Of a DNA stretch of 64,000 nt, positions 12,104 to 23,074 are shown piece by piece. How positions within the stretch are numbered: the first letter of the stretch is position 1; every line of letters starts with the position of its first letter. The notes below the pieces were generated by a model. It searched no databases and was not told where the DNA came from. It saw nothing but the letters and a program-made list of their open reading frames with translations. Origin of the DNA: Dinochytrium kinnereticum (taxonomy: Eukaryota; Chytridiomycota; Chytridiomycetes; Chytridiales; Chytridiaceae); the NCBI GenBank assembly GCA_027604005.1, contig JADGJT010000022.1, positions 1-64,000 of the forward strand. Direction: 5' to 3'. A program made the position numbers and the translations under genes.

Positions 12104-12764
12104 TCAACAGACCTTCGGCTCCACGTTGACCAGAGACGTCAAAATCTTTTGAATCACCATGTCCTTGTTCTTAGCAAAGGCAGCCTTGACCTCTGCAATC
12201 TTGACATCCGTCTCCGCGTTGATTTTGTTGAATGAATCGTCCGTTGATCCAGAGTGCTAAGGGATTTGGATGAAGAACATATTGAGAGGCGGAAAAAAAA
12301 ATTGGGAATCTTTCTTATTCCTTTGTTTCTTTCTAAGAGGAGAAAAAAGGCAGGAGAAAATAAATGAATAAGCCAAACCTGCTTCTCGAAGTTCAAAAAC
12401 TCCTTGTTTTTCTCAGCCTTGAGAGTCTCAATCTCCTTGAGGGCTTCGGAACGGGCATCCTTCAACCTCTGGACTCGATCTATGCAATTAGAGGAATAAT
12501 AGTTATTGAATTCGCAAGGTCAGAAGAGCATATTAATTAGCTTTCTCTCTCTCTGGCTGGAAGAACGATTTGTTGCGGTTCAAAAAATAAAGATAAGGAA
12601 TTCAACACACATTGCCGCGCCTTTGTCACAATCTTTGAAGCCTCCTTCTCGGCCTCCAGCAGCGTTTGAATTCCCTGTGAGCTTTGAGCCTGTGAAGGGA
12701 GAAGGGAGGTGGTTTGTTAGGGTGAGCGAAGTGGGGTTGTTGTTAGGGAGGCTCAACCCACCAT
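12104..12764 (-). CDS. VMA10: V-type proton ATPase subunit G
   Basis: Subunit G forms part of the peripheral stalk of the vacuolar proton pump. The body exon encodes AQSSQGIQTLLEAEKEASKI, the diagnostic N terminus. It joins to YRVQRLKDARSEALKEIETL and then to a helical C-terminal exon ending VNVEPKVC at 12104. The best start is the ATG at 12764-12762, followed immediately by an intron, so exon 1 would hold only the initiator codon. This gives M-AQSSQG, matching the usual length of about 115 residues. The gene is convergent with chorismate synthase (281 bp between stops) and divergent from cystathionine beta-lyase. Confidence 0.88.
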
Positions 12765-13392
12765 TTCAGAAATCTTGATGTGTGACAGATAACTCGAAAG
12801 CTGAAGGGGTTGGAGGCGATTTGAGCAGTGAATTGGGGAAGAAAGGAGAACGACGGGATGATGGACTCGTCGAGGATGCTGCCTTTCATGCGCAGGCAGT
12901 GCTTGGGTGAGAATCCGCAAAGACGGCTGCAGATGTCTTTTCTCACGTGGACTCAGCAGCCCCCACCACCACCCAGAGAGAAACAGCCATAATGTTGGGA
13001 AGGTGAGCTTGAAGGCGCGCGTGAGGGCTGCGAGGGAGTGAATGCGTGGGATGCAGCACGCAGTGAATGAATGAATATGAGTGAATGGAGAGGAGGATGG
13101 TTTGCATTGAACAGAACAGTAGCAAGTATAAACTGGCAGCGGTGGGCGGGATATCCACGCGCATCTTCTCCAGCCGATATCTCTGTGGGGATGTCCCAGA
13201 GATTGTGTGACGCGAGATAAGTCCAGATGAACCAGCCAAAAGCCAAATCACCCCCAAATGAAAGAAAGAAAGAATCAGCCCTTTTGACCCAACCACCGCT
13301 CCCCCATAGCACCCCACTCTGCCCTCCCGTCGCCTCCCATCCGTCCTTGCTTGCTTACTGCCGTTGCCCCCCCCCCCCCCCCCGTCAGACGC
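12765..13392. promoter_or_regulatory. Divergent spacer between V-ATPase G and cystathionine beta-lyase
   Basis: This 628-bp spacer separates two divergently transcribed genes and is the largest divergent spacer in the window. Open frames cross it on the minus strand, but none resembles a known protein and they do not share splice or codon patterns with neighbours. It contains CT/GA-rich tracts and a 17-base C run near its right end. It most likely holds two promoters and leaders. Confidence 0.4.
13367..13383 (+). repeat. Poly-C homopolymer, 17 C
   Basis: An uninterrupted run of 17 cytosines lies 10 bases upstream of the cystathionine beta-lyase start codon, at the end of a pyrimidine-rich stretch and followed by GTCAG. 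It could be part of the 5' leader or of a leader-intron polypyrimidine tract. Its exact length may be affected by sequencing error. Confidence 0.8.
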
Positions 13393-14936
13393 ATGACTCC
13401 TGCTGTCGCCTCAAGCGCTGCTTCCACCGCCTCCTCCTCGTCTTCCTCCACCTCGGTTGCTACCACCGTCTGCAACTCAATGGAGGACATGCGCCAAACA
13501 TCAATCCCCCGCACTTACAGGCCGGCAACTGACTGTGTCTTTGTGTCAGAGACGGGCGTCCGTGAGCCGTATGGCGCTAGTGCCGTTCCCATCTACCAGA
13601 CCGCTACTTTTAAGCAGTCCTCCGCCACGGAGATGGGCGATTATGACTACACAAGGTCTGGGAATCCCACACGCACAAGCCTTGGTAAGTTTAGTGACCC
13701 CTTGGCTCTCTTTCATATGAAGCCATCGTTTCTTAACACGCTGCTCTCATCTCTTATACCCTCTCTCGCATCAGAAACACACCTCGCAAAACTTATGGGG
13801 GCTTCTCGGGCGTTCGCAACTTCCACAGGTATGAGCGCCCTTGACATGATCACCCGAATCATCAAGTCTGGAGAGGAGATTATTGCGGGCGACGACTTAT
13901 ACGGAGGTGAGAAACTCCTACACCTATGCCGTCCATCTGTCTTGGCATTGTGAACAACAGAAGCTTATCCGTTTTTGGCTCCCCCATGCTCCTTTCATTC
14001 TTCTTTGTCAGGCACGAACCGTCTTTTGGCCGTTTTGGAGAGAACACATAATGTGGTGGTGCATCACGTTGACACGACCCAGGTCGCATCCGTCGAAAAG
14101 GTCCTCAGCGAAAACACTCGCATGGTGCTCCTCGAGACTCCTACCAACCCTCTCCTCAAGGTTGCTGACATTCCAGCCATTGTGGCTAGTGTCCGCCTGT
14201 TGGCTCCCAATGCTTTGATCGTCGTTGATAACACTATGATGAGCCCCTTGCTCATGAAAACCCTTGAGCTGGGTGCCGACATTGAGTATCACTCGGGAAC
14301 AAAGTTTCTCAGCGGCCACCACGACCTCATGGCAGGCGTCATTGGCGTCAAAAGCCCTGAGGTTGCTCAAGTAAGGACGGTTTTTTTATTTCCTCGCAAC
14401 ATTGTGGCAAACGTCTAACATGCCGTTTCTTTCTCGCGCTTTGTTAGCAAATCGCCTTCCTCATTAATGCCACGGGCTCGGGCCTGGCGCCATTCGACTG
14501 CTTTCTGCTTCTCCGAGGGATCAAGACGCTCTCAATCCGTGTCGACCGCCAGCAACAGAATGCGCAGATGATTGCCGAATTTTTAGAATCACGTGGGCTG
14601 AAGGTGGCCTATCCTGGACTGAAGTCACATCCTGGACGCGATACGCATTTCGCAATGGCAAAAGGTGCTGGCTCGGTTCTCAGCTTCACCACTGGAAATG
14701 TTGAGGCGAGTCAGAAGATTGTGGAGGGAACGAAACTCTGGGGCATTAGCGTGAGCTTTGGGTGCGTTAACTCATTAATTAGCATGCCCTGCTCCATGTC
14801 CCATGCATCCATTCCCGCCCACGTGCGGAAAGAGCGCAACCTTCCGGAAGACTTAATTCGGTTGTGTGTGGGGATTGAGGACTGCGATGATCTGCTAGAG
14901 GATCTCGCTGCATCCCTTACTGCGGCTGGGTTTTGA
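13393..14936 (+). CDS. Cystathionine beta-lyase (PLP-dependent)
   Basis: This is a Cys/Met-metabolism PLP enzyme, closest by eye to fungal cystathionine beta-lyase (cystathionine to homocysteine, pyruvate and ammonia). After a Ser/Thr/Ala-rich leader of about 35 residues come AVPIYQTATFKQ, YDYTRSGNPTR, FATSTGMSALDMI, ETPTNPLLKVADI and VVDNTMMSPLL. The PLP-lysine block EYHSGTKFLSGHHDLMAG follows. After an intron come SIRVDRQQQNAQMI and the C-terminal block with LPEDLIRLCVGIEDCDDLLEDL. Length is about 430 residues with four introns. The Ser-rich leader could be a targeting peptide, but this is not certain. Cystathionine gamma-lyase and gamma-synthase are related alternatives; the SGHHDLMAG block favours beta-lyase. 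Confidence 0.87.
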
Positions 14937-15245
14937 AGATGGCCGCACTATGCTCTCTTTATCTTCCTCAAATTGTATTTATTTTCTTGTTGTTGACTAA
15001 AGGACAACCAAATCAATAATGCTTTATCCACGTCGTGTTCATTTTACATTTGATGCAGACGCTCATTGAATAACCCCCAGGGCAAAGGCCACAAGGTCAC
15101 AAAGCACAGCGGGCGATGGATAACGCGTCTTATCGTAAGCTAGGGGAATATATGTATTGCAAGCCAGGTTATCCCCAATCGCTGGCCTGTCGTCTCAAGT
15201 CACCCGCTTCTTCAGCAAAATTTTCTATACCACCAAACTTTCAGC
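14937..15245. other. Intergenic spacer downstream of cystathionine beta-lyase
   Basis: No gene is supported in these 309 bases. The stretch just after the stop is AT-rich, consistent with a 3' end. The remainder precedes the SGT2 start codon and presumably holds its promoter. Confidence 0.5.
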
Positions 15246-16664
15246 ATGGCCGACCAAACCGAGAAGCGCAAGAGACTGGCATTCGCGATCTGCGACTTCC
15301 TCACCGCTTCCATCAAGAACGGAGTGATCAAGGAGGATGATGCTGAGGGCATTGAAGGTACAACATCCATGCTCTTTCTGCATGCATCCCCTCCGTGTGC
15401 AATGGTGCTGACCCTCTATGGATAGTCGCCATCCAGTGCATCGGCGAAGCCTTTGGAGTGGACCTTTCCGATCCGGAGCAACAGTCAAAGCTTTCCGTCA
15501 AGCCTGCATCCCTTAGCACCATCTTTGATGTTTTTTTGCAGACTCAGAAGAAGGTTGCGGAAAAGGTGAGGGCCTTTCCTGTGTGCTTGGGTGGTCTCAT
15601 GATAGATTTTGACCCATTACATTTTCTTCTACGTTGTTCTTCACGCTAACCTCCTCCTCGTCATCAAATAGTCCGAGAGTTCAAAGGTTGATGAGGTAAG
15701 GGAGAAGCGCTTGGCCACGTTATGGAATTGAGTTTACCTTATCTTTTTGATTGGTCTGGCCATGTCCTGACTTTTGCTTTAGAAGGAGGCCATCAAGGCA
15801 AAGGCGGAGGCGTTGAAGGGTGCGGGTAACAAGCTCATGGCCGAGCGCAAGTACGATGAGGCCATTGCAAAGTACAGTGAGGCAATTGAGTTGGACCCCG
15901 CGAATGCTGTCTATTACTCCAACAGGTGAGTTGTTCTGCCCAGGTTCATGAATTTGACCGCATATATGTAACCTTACCTGACACTTTTTTTCTTTAGGGC
16001 TGCCGCTTACAGCCAGAGCGGTGACCACACGAACGCTGTTGAGGATGCCAAGCTTGCTGTTGAGGCCGATCCCGACTACAGCAAGGCTTACAGCCGTATG
16101 GGGTGAGAACCACTGCGTTCATCTCAAACAGAATCTTACCTTGTCCTTTCGGTTTTTTTCCTCTCTTCCATCCTCAGCCACGCCTATTTCTGCCTAGGGG
16201 AGTTCTCTGACGCCGTCGACGCCTACGAACGCGGACTAAGGTTGGACCCTGGAAATCAGACCATGAAGCAGTCCCTCGCTGCAGCCAAGCAGAAGATGGA
16301 TGAGACGAGCGGTGTTCGAGGCGGGGCGGATGATGCGATGGGCGGTATGCCTGGGCTTCCTGGTGGCGCCGGTGGTCTCGACTTTGCCTCCATGCTGAGC
16401 AACCCCAACTTCATGAGCATGGCCTCTCAGATGATGTCGAATCCTGCTGTCGGTCAGATGTTGAACAACCCAGCTGTTGCGCAGATGTAAGAGGGCTTTT
16501 TCTGATATATGGACTTTCTCATTTTGCTGTTTGAATGCTGATCCGTTATGGTTTGCAGGGCCCAAAACCTCATGCAAGACCCTAGCGCCCTACAGAACCT
16601 GATGGCCAACCCCGAGATTGCCAAGCTCGCCGCGGGCATGACGCCCGGAGGCGAGAAGAAGTAA
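15246..16664 (+). CDS. SGT2: Small glutamine-rich TPR co-chaperone (Sgt2/SGTA)
   Basis: Sgt2 hands tail-anchored membrane proteins to the GET pathway and binds Hsp70/Hsp90. The ATG at 15246 begins ADQTEKRKRLAFAICDFL, the N-terminal dimerisation/Get5-binding helix. Three TPRs follow over exons at about 15781-16260: AEALKGAGNKLMAERKYDEA, DPANAVYYSNRAAAY and DYSKAYSRMGHAYFCLG. The C-terminal region is Met/Asn/Gln/Gly-rich with repeated NNPAVAQM-like units (about 16380-16660), as in SGTA. Five or six introns are present, including a micro-exon near 15672-15695. Length is about 310 residues. Confidence 0.93.
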
Positions 16665-16774
16665 AATAAACCAACCAGCGCCCCTGATGAAGCCGCACAT
16701 ATGCACTTAGAAATTTTTTAATATTTTTTGACAAGGTCGAAATCGTATACATCTGTCGACACTTCTCAAAACAA

Positions 16775-19700
16775 ATGCGCTGCTTCATATCGAACCTCGA
16801 CAGCCCGATAGGGCACAACCTTAGCCGTATTCTCTCCTCCACAGCTGTCGGGTCAAGGCGAGAGCAAGAGCCAGATGAAGAGGAAGGGTCCACCACTGAG
16901 GATGCTGACAGGGCCTTGACAAAGAATCAGGAGGCAAAGGAGACTTACAAGATCATTGGGAGCCTGTCCAAACCTCGACTTCGTGGGGAAGACGAATCGT
17001 TCTCGGTAGGGCAGCCTAGCTTGCCAGGACCTTTGACGGATACTGGGGATAAGAAGAAAGATCTTGCCAGGAGGGAGCAGATTGAGAAGTTTTCTTTCCC
17101 AGGGAAGACGCCAAAATGGGCTTCGGAGGTTATTTCGGTCTGTGCTTTGGACATTGTTTTTTTAATAGCATTTTTCTGCTGTTAGCCCGGTTATTTTTAA
17201 TGCCTTAACGTTGTTGGGAAATTAGACGGAGGATAAGGAGGAATTGGAGAAGGCACTCCTTTCGGCGGACGTGATCATCTATGACCTTGTTCAATCGTTG
17301 GATGAGGCTTCTTGGGCGATTGAAAGTATGCCTTTCTGCTTGATTTTCCCCCCCAATTTCATCTGCTTTCAGCTTCTCATGCAGTCCTAACAAAAAAACA
17401 AAAAAAGCCCTCTCGGAGGTCTCAGACACGTTCACGGACAAACCAAAAATATTTATAGGAATCTCGACCATTATGACCTGGGCCAAGACCAAGGTTGATC
17501 AGGTAGCCGAGCAAGCGTGTATTTTTTATTTTTTTTATTATTTTCATATGATTGCTGAATTGAAGGAAATGCAAATCAAAGGACGATCCCGAAGCATTCC
17601 TCGCTGAGGATGAATACCGCCGCCGCAAGCCTCATCCCAACTTCAAGAATCATATCGCGGTTGAAAAGAATATCATCAAGGCTGGGAAGAAGAGCGCGCT
17701 TCACACTTACGTTGTCGCGGCCGGACTTATTTACCATTCCGCTGATTCCATCTTTCATTACCTCTTCAAGGTATTTTTGTTACATTAAACTTATTTTTGT
17801 GCTAATGTGGTTTTTGTTTAGTCCGCATGGCATAATGAGGAGGAGCTGGTCTGCTTTGGAGATGGAACCAATATTATCCCCACCATTCACCTTGACGACC
17901 TCTGCAACATTGTCGTCGAGGTAGCTGAGACGACACCTGAGTCTAAGTACTTCCTTGCGATTGATGAGTCGAAGAACTCGCTCTTCGAGATCACCAAGGT
18001 ATGTTTCTAAACCGATGTTTAATTTGAAAAGGAAGGGGAAAAGATTGATCTATTCCTCCTCTTAATCTAGGCCATTTCTGAAGGACTGTCAACGGGAAAG
18101 GTCAAAAAAGTTCCGAAGGAGATTGCATTGGTCAATAAGGGTCTTGCTCAGACCGACTATGATATGCTTCTCGTTAATCTTCGACTTGAACCTGGTCATG
18201 TTAAGGATATGAATTTTGACTGGAAGTATGAGGTCAGGCACCCTTACAGGGAGTATGAGCTCTGACATTATCTTGTGATCGCTGTTTAGTCTGGTATTGT
18301 TGAGAATATAAATCAGCTTGTTCAAGAGTATAAGGATGCGAGGGGGCTTCACCCACTGAAGGCTGTTATTCATGGACCTCCGGCGTCAGGGAAATCTCAC
18401 ACGGCCCAGCAAATCGCGGCCCATTATGAAATTCACTTGATTGAAGTTGAGGCGGTTGTTAAAGAGGCTATCGCACGTTTGGTACGTTTTCAAATAAAAA
18501 TACAAGCACTCCCTTCTCCATCCAGCGTAACCGCGTTTCTTTAAACCAATATGCAGGAATCTCGCATCGCTGAAGCGACCGCCTCCGAAGATTCCGAAGA
18601 AGACGTAGAAGGCCTAAAGGAGTTTCTTGAAGAGCTTCGTGAAGCTTTCAGGGCCAACAACGGAAAGTACCCGGACCACCACGTCATCAACTTTGTAAAG
18701 GAGAAGCTCAAGTCCATGCCATGCAGAAACCAAGGATACGTTCTTGATGGATTTCCAGCGAACTTGGAAGAGGCGGGGAACTTATTCAAAGGTTTGTATA
18801 AAGTATTGCGTTTTAGAAGTCACCGCGATCTCTGTTCATATTTTTCGTATTTTTGTTGTTGAAAATCTTAGGTTCGAACGAGGAGGAGGCGAAAGAGGAA
18901 AGAGCGTTCCCATCAGCGGACGAGGCGATCGTTCCGGATTATATTATTTCGCTCGAAGCTTCTGATGATTTTATTAAAGAGCGCGTCATGAATATTCCGG
19001 AGGCCTCCCTCGAGCACAAAAACACGGAAGAAGGTTTGGCCAAGGGATTTTCTCAATCACCATCTTACTTTTTTTACTCTTCCTTACAAAAACATCACTA
19101 ACGCCGGGGAAAAAAAACAATCTTGATAATGAAAAAAAGTTCTTATCCGTCGCCTCGAAGAATATCGCAATCAAAACACCGAAGAAAATACCGTCCTAAA
19201 CTTCTTTGACGAGCTCGAGATACACCCTTTCATCGTTCCCACTGAATCCCGTTCCTTTGAATCTATTCTTGACGATATATACAAGCATCTTGGACCGCCT
19301 CGGAACTATGGGCCCTCGGCTGAGCAAATTGCTGAGAAGAAGCGTATTGAGGAAGAGAAAAGGGCGAGGGAGGCAGCAGCCGCGGAGGAAGAGAGGATTA
19401 GGAGGGAGAAAGAGGAGACGGAGAGGCAGAGCAAGGCAATTTCGGAGTGGGTAAGTTGGTAGTGATTATTGTGATATCGTTTCTTTTCGGCTTTACTCAA
19501 TCACTCACAAGATTACATTCTCTTTCTCCCCCCCCCCGATAAATGAACGCAGAACGCGAGGATGGAAGATATTAGAAAGCAAGAGCAGGACGTTCTAGAG
19601 GCGCAATCTGTGCCTCTAAGGAATTACCTCATGAAATATGTCATGCCGACCCTTACAACAGGCTTAATCGAAGTATGTAAAGCCCGGCCAGATGTGAGTC

Positions 19701-19815
19701 CGCAAAAGTCTAAATATGTAATGTAAGGATTAACAAACTCTACATTTCACAGGATCCGATCGATTACCTCGCGGAATTTTTATTCAAACACAACTCCATC
19801 TCATCGCAATTATAA
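16775..19815 (+). CDS. AK7: AK7-like adenylate kinase with C-terminal Dpy-30 motif
   Basis: Adenylate kinase 7-type proteins are axoneme-associated nucleotide kinases. The start MRCFISNLDSPIGHNLSRIL resembles the AK7 N-terminal nucleotide-binding fold. About 550 residues later comes a P-loop, HGPPASGKSHTAQQIAAHYE (about 18374-18432). Adenylate-kinase-like segments follow, including MPCRNQGYVLDGFPANLEEA (about 18715-18775), which is a typical AK LID/NMP signature. A charged coiled coil (about 19320-19450) precedes a C-terminal Dpy-30 helix pair, YVMPTLTTGLIEVC plus DPIDYLAEFLFKH (about 19630-19800). Length is about 720 residues with many introns. The gene is tail-to-tail with SAS-6, 85 bp between stops. 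Its presence implies a flagellum. Confidence 0.85.
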
Positions 19816-19900
19816 AATATACAAAGAGTTCAAGGCAAAATCAGCAACAAGAGCGAGTATCAACTACTTTGCCGAGCAAATGAAGGGTACGGGTGAAGGG

Positions 19901-21973
19901 TTAGGGAAAGTAATTCGACTTTTCCATTCTTAGGCGTTGCGAATCGATCCTGGATTTATCGTTTGCCGACGGCGTGTCCCTTTTAATAAACGAGTTTTGA
20001 TCAATAAAGTGGCCGTGGTCTCGGTTATTCATATCATCCTTGTATCGCGTGATGTCATAAATAGTGGGGGGTTGGCGGTTTATTTCGCGGAAGGGTAAAT
20101 CCAGCACTTTGGAATGCCGATTCTTCTTTTTTTTTTTTCGCGACAAGGTAAAACACGTCAAGCTATATAGTGACTGCTCTGTGTACTTACCAGTATCGGA
20201 TTAGTGGCCGACAGCGAATTTTTTAAATCAAAGCCTGTCTCATTAAATCTTAGACCGGGTTTCGCTAAACCTTCCTCATTTAGTTGCTTATGTAGCCACT
20301 CGATCACTGAAAAAGGTTGAATTAAATATCAGTTTTGGTCTTCAAAACCTTGGGTATTCTCAGCAATAATCTGCTTCCCCTCCTCCACTTTCCGTTCAAG
20401 ATCTTCAACTTTTGCTTTCAAATCCGCTCCGTCCTTTGTCAACTTTGTATTTGTGTCCTTCAGAGTGGCCAACTCTTCCTGTTGCACTGATATCATGCTG
20501 GACCGTTCATCCAGAAGCTTCTCTTGCTGCAATGTGACGACATTTTTGAGTTTAATCTTTGACTTAGCTCCTTTCAAATCCGTTTGAAGCCTGCGAATAA
20601 TTTCGTTGCCCTAATAGTTTTTGATGATTAAACACCTTATTACCTCCAAAAACCAGTAGATACCTTCGAAATTTCTTCGGAAGCAGTTTCTATATTAGCC
20701 TCGAGCGTGGAGATGCGGCTCTGGCAGTAAGTCAACGCCTGCTCCGCCTTTGCTTTGACTTCTTCCAAATTGGATATCTGTGTCTGTTGTCGGGATATGG
20801 TATCGGTTCGTTCCCGCAAAGTGGCTTGAAGGCCGGTATTCGAGTCTGTCGCACCCTTATGGTTCCTCTCCAGGTCCTCAAGTCGTGACTCAAGGTCTCG
20901 GTTGGACTGACGCATCAATTCAAGCTCCTGATTTTTTGTCCGTAAATCGTCAGCATATGCATTCATTATCTTTTTATCATTTTCCGACTGATACTGCTGA
21001 GCTTCGGTCTCGGATTTTAAGCGACTGTTAGAGGCAAGCAGTGACTCCAATTTCTCATTTAGACGGACGATCTGCGCAAAAGGGGGTTTAGAGACACTGT
21101 GGTATCGCCTGCGCGGTCTCACCTTATCTTCGTAACTCCTCTGCAAACCAAACTTCTCCTCATCATGTTTTCGTTTTAGCGCTTCCCTTTCCGCCACGCT
21201 TTGGTCTTTTTCCGCAGCAATCATTTTTGAATATTTCAGTTCAAGTCTGCTGGCCTGCTCCGCATGCGAAATCTTTAGCTTTTCTAGTTCCGTAGACAGA
21301 CCTGAGGATGTGTGTGACACGTCTTGCAGTTGCGCTGATAGAGATTTGGTCGTTTCGTCCAGACGAAGTTTTAGTGAGGAATTTTCGTTCTTCTTAGAGC
21401 GTTATGCAAAATCCTTTTTTTCCCTCGTGAATTTAGCCTTACCTTATGCTGTTTAATCAAGTCTGCCAAATGGACCTTGACGGACGAGTCGTTTCCGCGT
21501 ATCAGTTTCATTGATATGTGTGTTATGTGCTTGAAAGAATTTGTTTCGACTATGCTGAAGAGGACAGTGTCGGCGTTCGAATAGGATGATAACTGCGCCA
21601 GAAATCTATAATTAAGCTCTTAACAACTAAAAAGGACGGGTTTAAAGATCTACTTTGGATTATCCTCATAGCCATGCTCTCTACATAGCTCCAAAAGTTC
21701 CAAAAACTTTGACGGGAACTGCAAGAAGTCAACCAAGAGGTTCTGTTCGTGCCGGAGTGTTTGAAAGTCATCCTCTCCAATCTGGATCTGATACAGAAAG
21801 AACAGATCTGCCTCATCCGTCAGTTCAACCTCCAAAACCTTCATCCGTCCATTTTTCGGCAGCGATAGGGCGACCCGGACTAGCAGGTTCTGCTTGCGCT
21901 TGTCGCTGGCAGCGCTCGCATCTGTCCGAACAAAGAAGGGAACAAGCTTGTTGAAGAGGTTGTCCGAGGTCAT
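19901..21973 (-). CDS. SAS6: SAS-6 centriolar cartwheel protein
   Basis: SAS-6 builds the nine-fold cartwheel of centrioles and basal bodies. The start MTSDNLFNKLVPFFV at 21973 aligns with the family N terminus. The globular N domain follows: VLEVELTDEADLFFLYQIQI, GEDDFQTLRHEQNLLVDFLQFP, then FLAQLSSYSNADTVLFSIVE and KLIRGNDSSVKVHLADLIKQ. A long coiled coil occupies most of 20350-21420. A C-terminal VIEWLHKQLNE motif, characteristic of SAS-6, is recovered by an intron at about 20313-20357. The last exon is basic/polar and ends at 19901. Upstream in-frame codons reach 22069, but the 21973 ATG fits the family better. Length is about 560 residues. It is divergent from the SmE gene. Confidence 0.88.
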
Positions 21974-22097
21974 GGGTTGTACAGAAAAAACTGCGAGCTT
22001 TTTTTCAGTCCCCCCAAGAGAAGGAGACTCACCATTCACCTCATCACCACAAACCAACCGACCTACCAACCCGTTTTACGCAAGCGACACCTCCAAC
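21974..22097. promoter_or_regulatory. Shared divergent promoter, SAS-6 / SmE
   Basis: Only 124 bp separate the start codons of SAS-6 (minus) and the spliceosomal SmE gene (plus). The interval must contain both leaders and promoters. I see no TATA box or other certain element. Confidence 0.5.
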
Positions 22098-22466
22098 ATG
22101 TCAAGCACAAAGGTCACCAAGATTATGGTCCAGCCTATCAACCTGATTTTCAGGTTTCTACAACAGGTAGGCAGTAAATTCTTTTTCGGCCTTGGAGAGC
22201 ACATTGGATTCTGAACATGCATGCTTGTAGCGGTCCAAGGTCCAGATTTGGCTTTACGAACAGGTCAGCATTAGGATTGAGGGAAGAATAATTGTAAGCA
22301 TCAACGCCTCTCAACACAGTTCTAAAACTTTCCGAAGGGCTTTGACGAGTTTATGAGTCTGGTGCTGGACGACGCGGAAGAGGTCTCAATGAAGACAGGC
22401 GAGAGAAAACCACTGGGAAGGATTTTACTGAAAGGAGATAACATCACTTTGTTGCGAGGCGAATAA
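22098..22466 (+). CDS. SME1: Small nuclear ribonucleoprotein E (Sm-E)
   Basis: SmE is a subunit of the heptameric Sm ring on spliceosomal snRNAs. The frame opens [20 protein letters not shown] and is interrupted by introns near 22167-22230 and 22292-22332. Recognisable Sm blocks are [21 protein letters not shown]..., [12 protein letters not shown] and [13 protein letters not shown], the Sm2 motif. Estimated length is about 88 residues, normal for SmE. The heavy use of introns in this genome fits an active spliceosome. Confidence 0.93.
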
Positions 22467-22469
22467 GTT

Positions 22470-23030
22470 ACTAAAAATTGTACATGGAAGGAGCACTACT
22501 GGGCGGAGCGGGTGAAGTTAAGCCGCAAGCTTTTCCCCGATGAGGAGGTTGTTCTTATTCTTGAAGGAGATTCCCCAAAGTTGTATAGCTTGCTATTTTA
22601 GTCGTGGCCAAGTAAAGAAATTCAAACCTTTTTTGTCATTGGCGTTAAAAATTGTGATGAGTCCACTGAGTTCATTCGATTTGCGCTGCATTGGGGTGTT
22701 TGCGACCCGGAGGATTCACGAGATGGGTGCGCTCTTAATATCGGGATGAAAACCTTGTTATAAAATGCAATTATGTCGCCAAACTCGCCATCCCGCATAT
22801 GGATTTTCGTGTAAGTCTATGTGGGGGTGTGTCAACGGGATGAAGTCGCTCAAATCAATGTACCTGTTCCAAGCTCTGAGGTTGTTGCCGGTAATTCCGG
22901 ATTATATCCTTGAAAGTCAGGTTAATGTCCTCCATTCTGCATGCGCTGAAAATGCAGCACATGATAATTATATCAAGGTGCCTCTTATGCAAAAGGCGAA
23001 TCTCGGATTCAACCGATGTTAAAGCGTTAA
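22470..23030 (+). pseudogene. Degenerate coding-like stretch, family unknown
   Basis: Between the SmE stop and the end of the next minus-strand gene, protein-like sequence appears on the + strand but is broken by stops and frame changes. One frame reads WKEHYWAERVKLSRKLFPDE, then VVLILEGDSPKLYSLLF and a TAG. It continues in the same frame as WPSKEIQTFFVIGVKNCDES and FIRFALHWGVCDPEDSRDG. A shift near 22750 leads to NYVAKLAIPHMDFR. No start codon or clean intron set joins these blocks. I do not recognise the family. A decayed gene, possibly truncated at its 5' side by the SmE locus, is the likeliest reading. Confidence 0.35.
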
Positions 23031-23074
23031 GAAAGCCTAAGGCCTAAGATATTAGAGAGGTGTCAGACTGAATA

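Noticed and set aside
12943..13317. Overlapping minus-strand frames of about 120 codons between V-ATPase G and cystathionine beta-lyase
   Set aside because: Two frames are open over the same DNA, neither looks protein-like, and they lie in the divergent promoter spacer.
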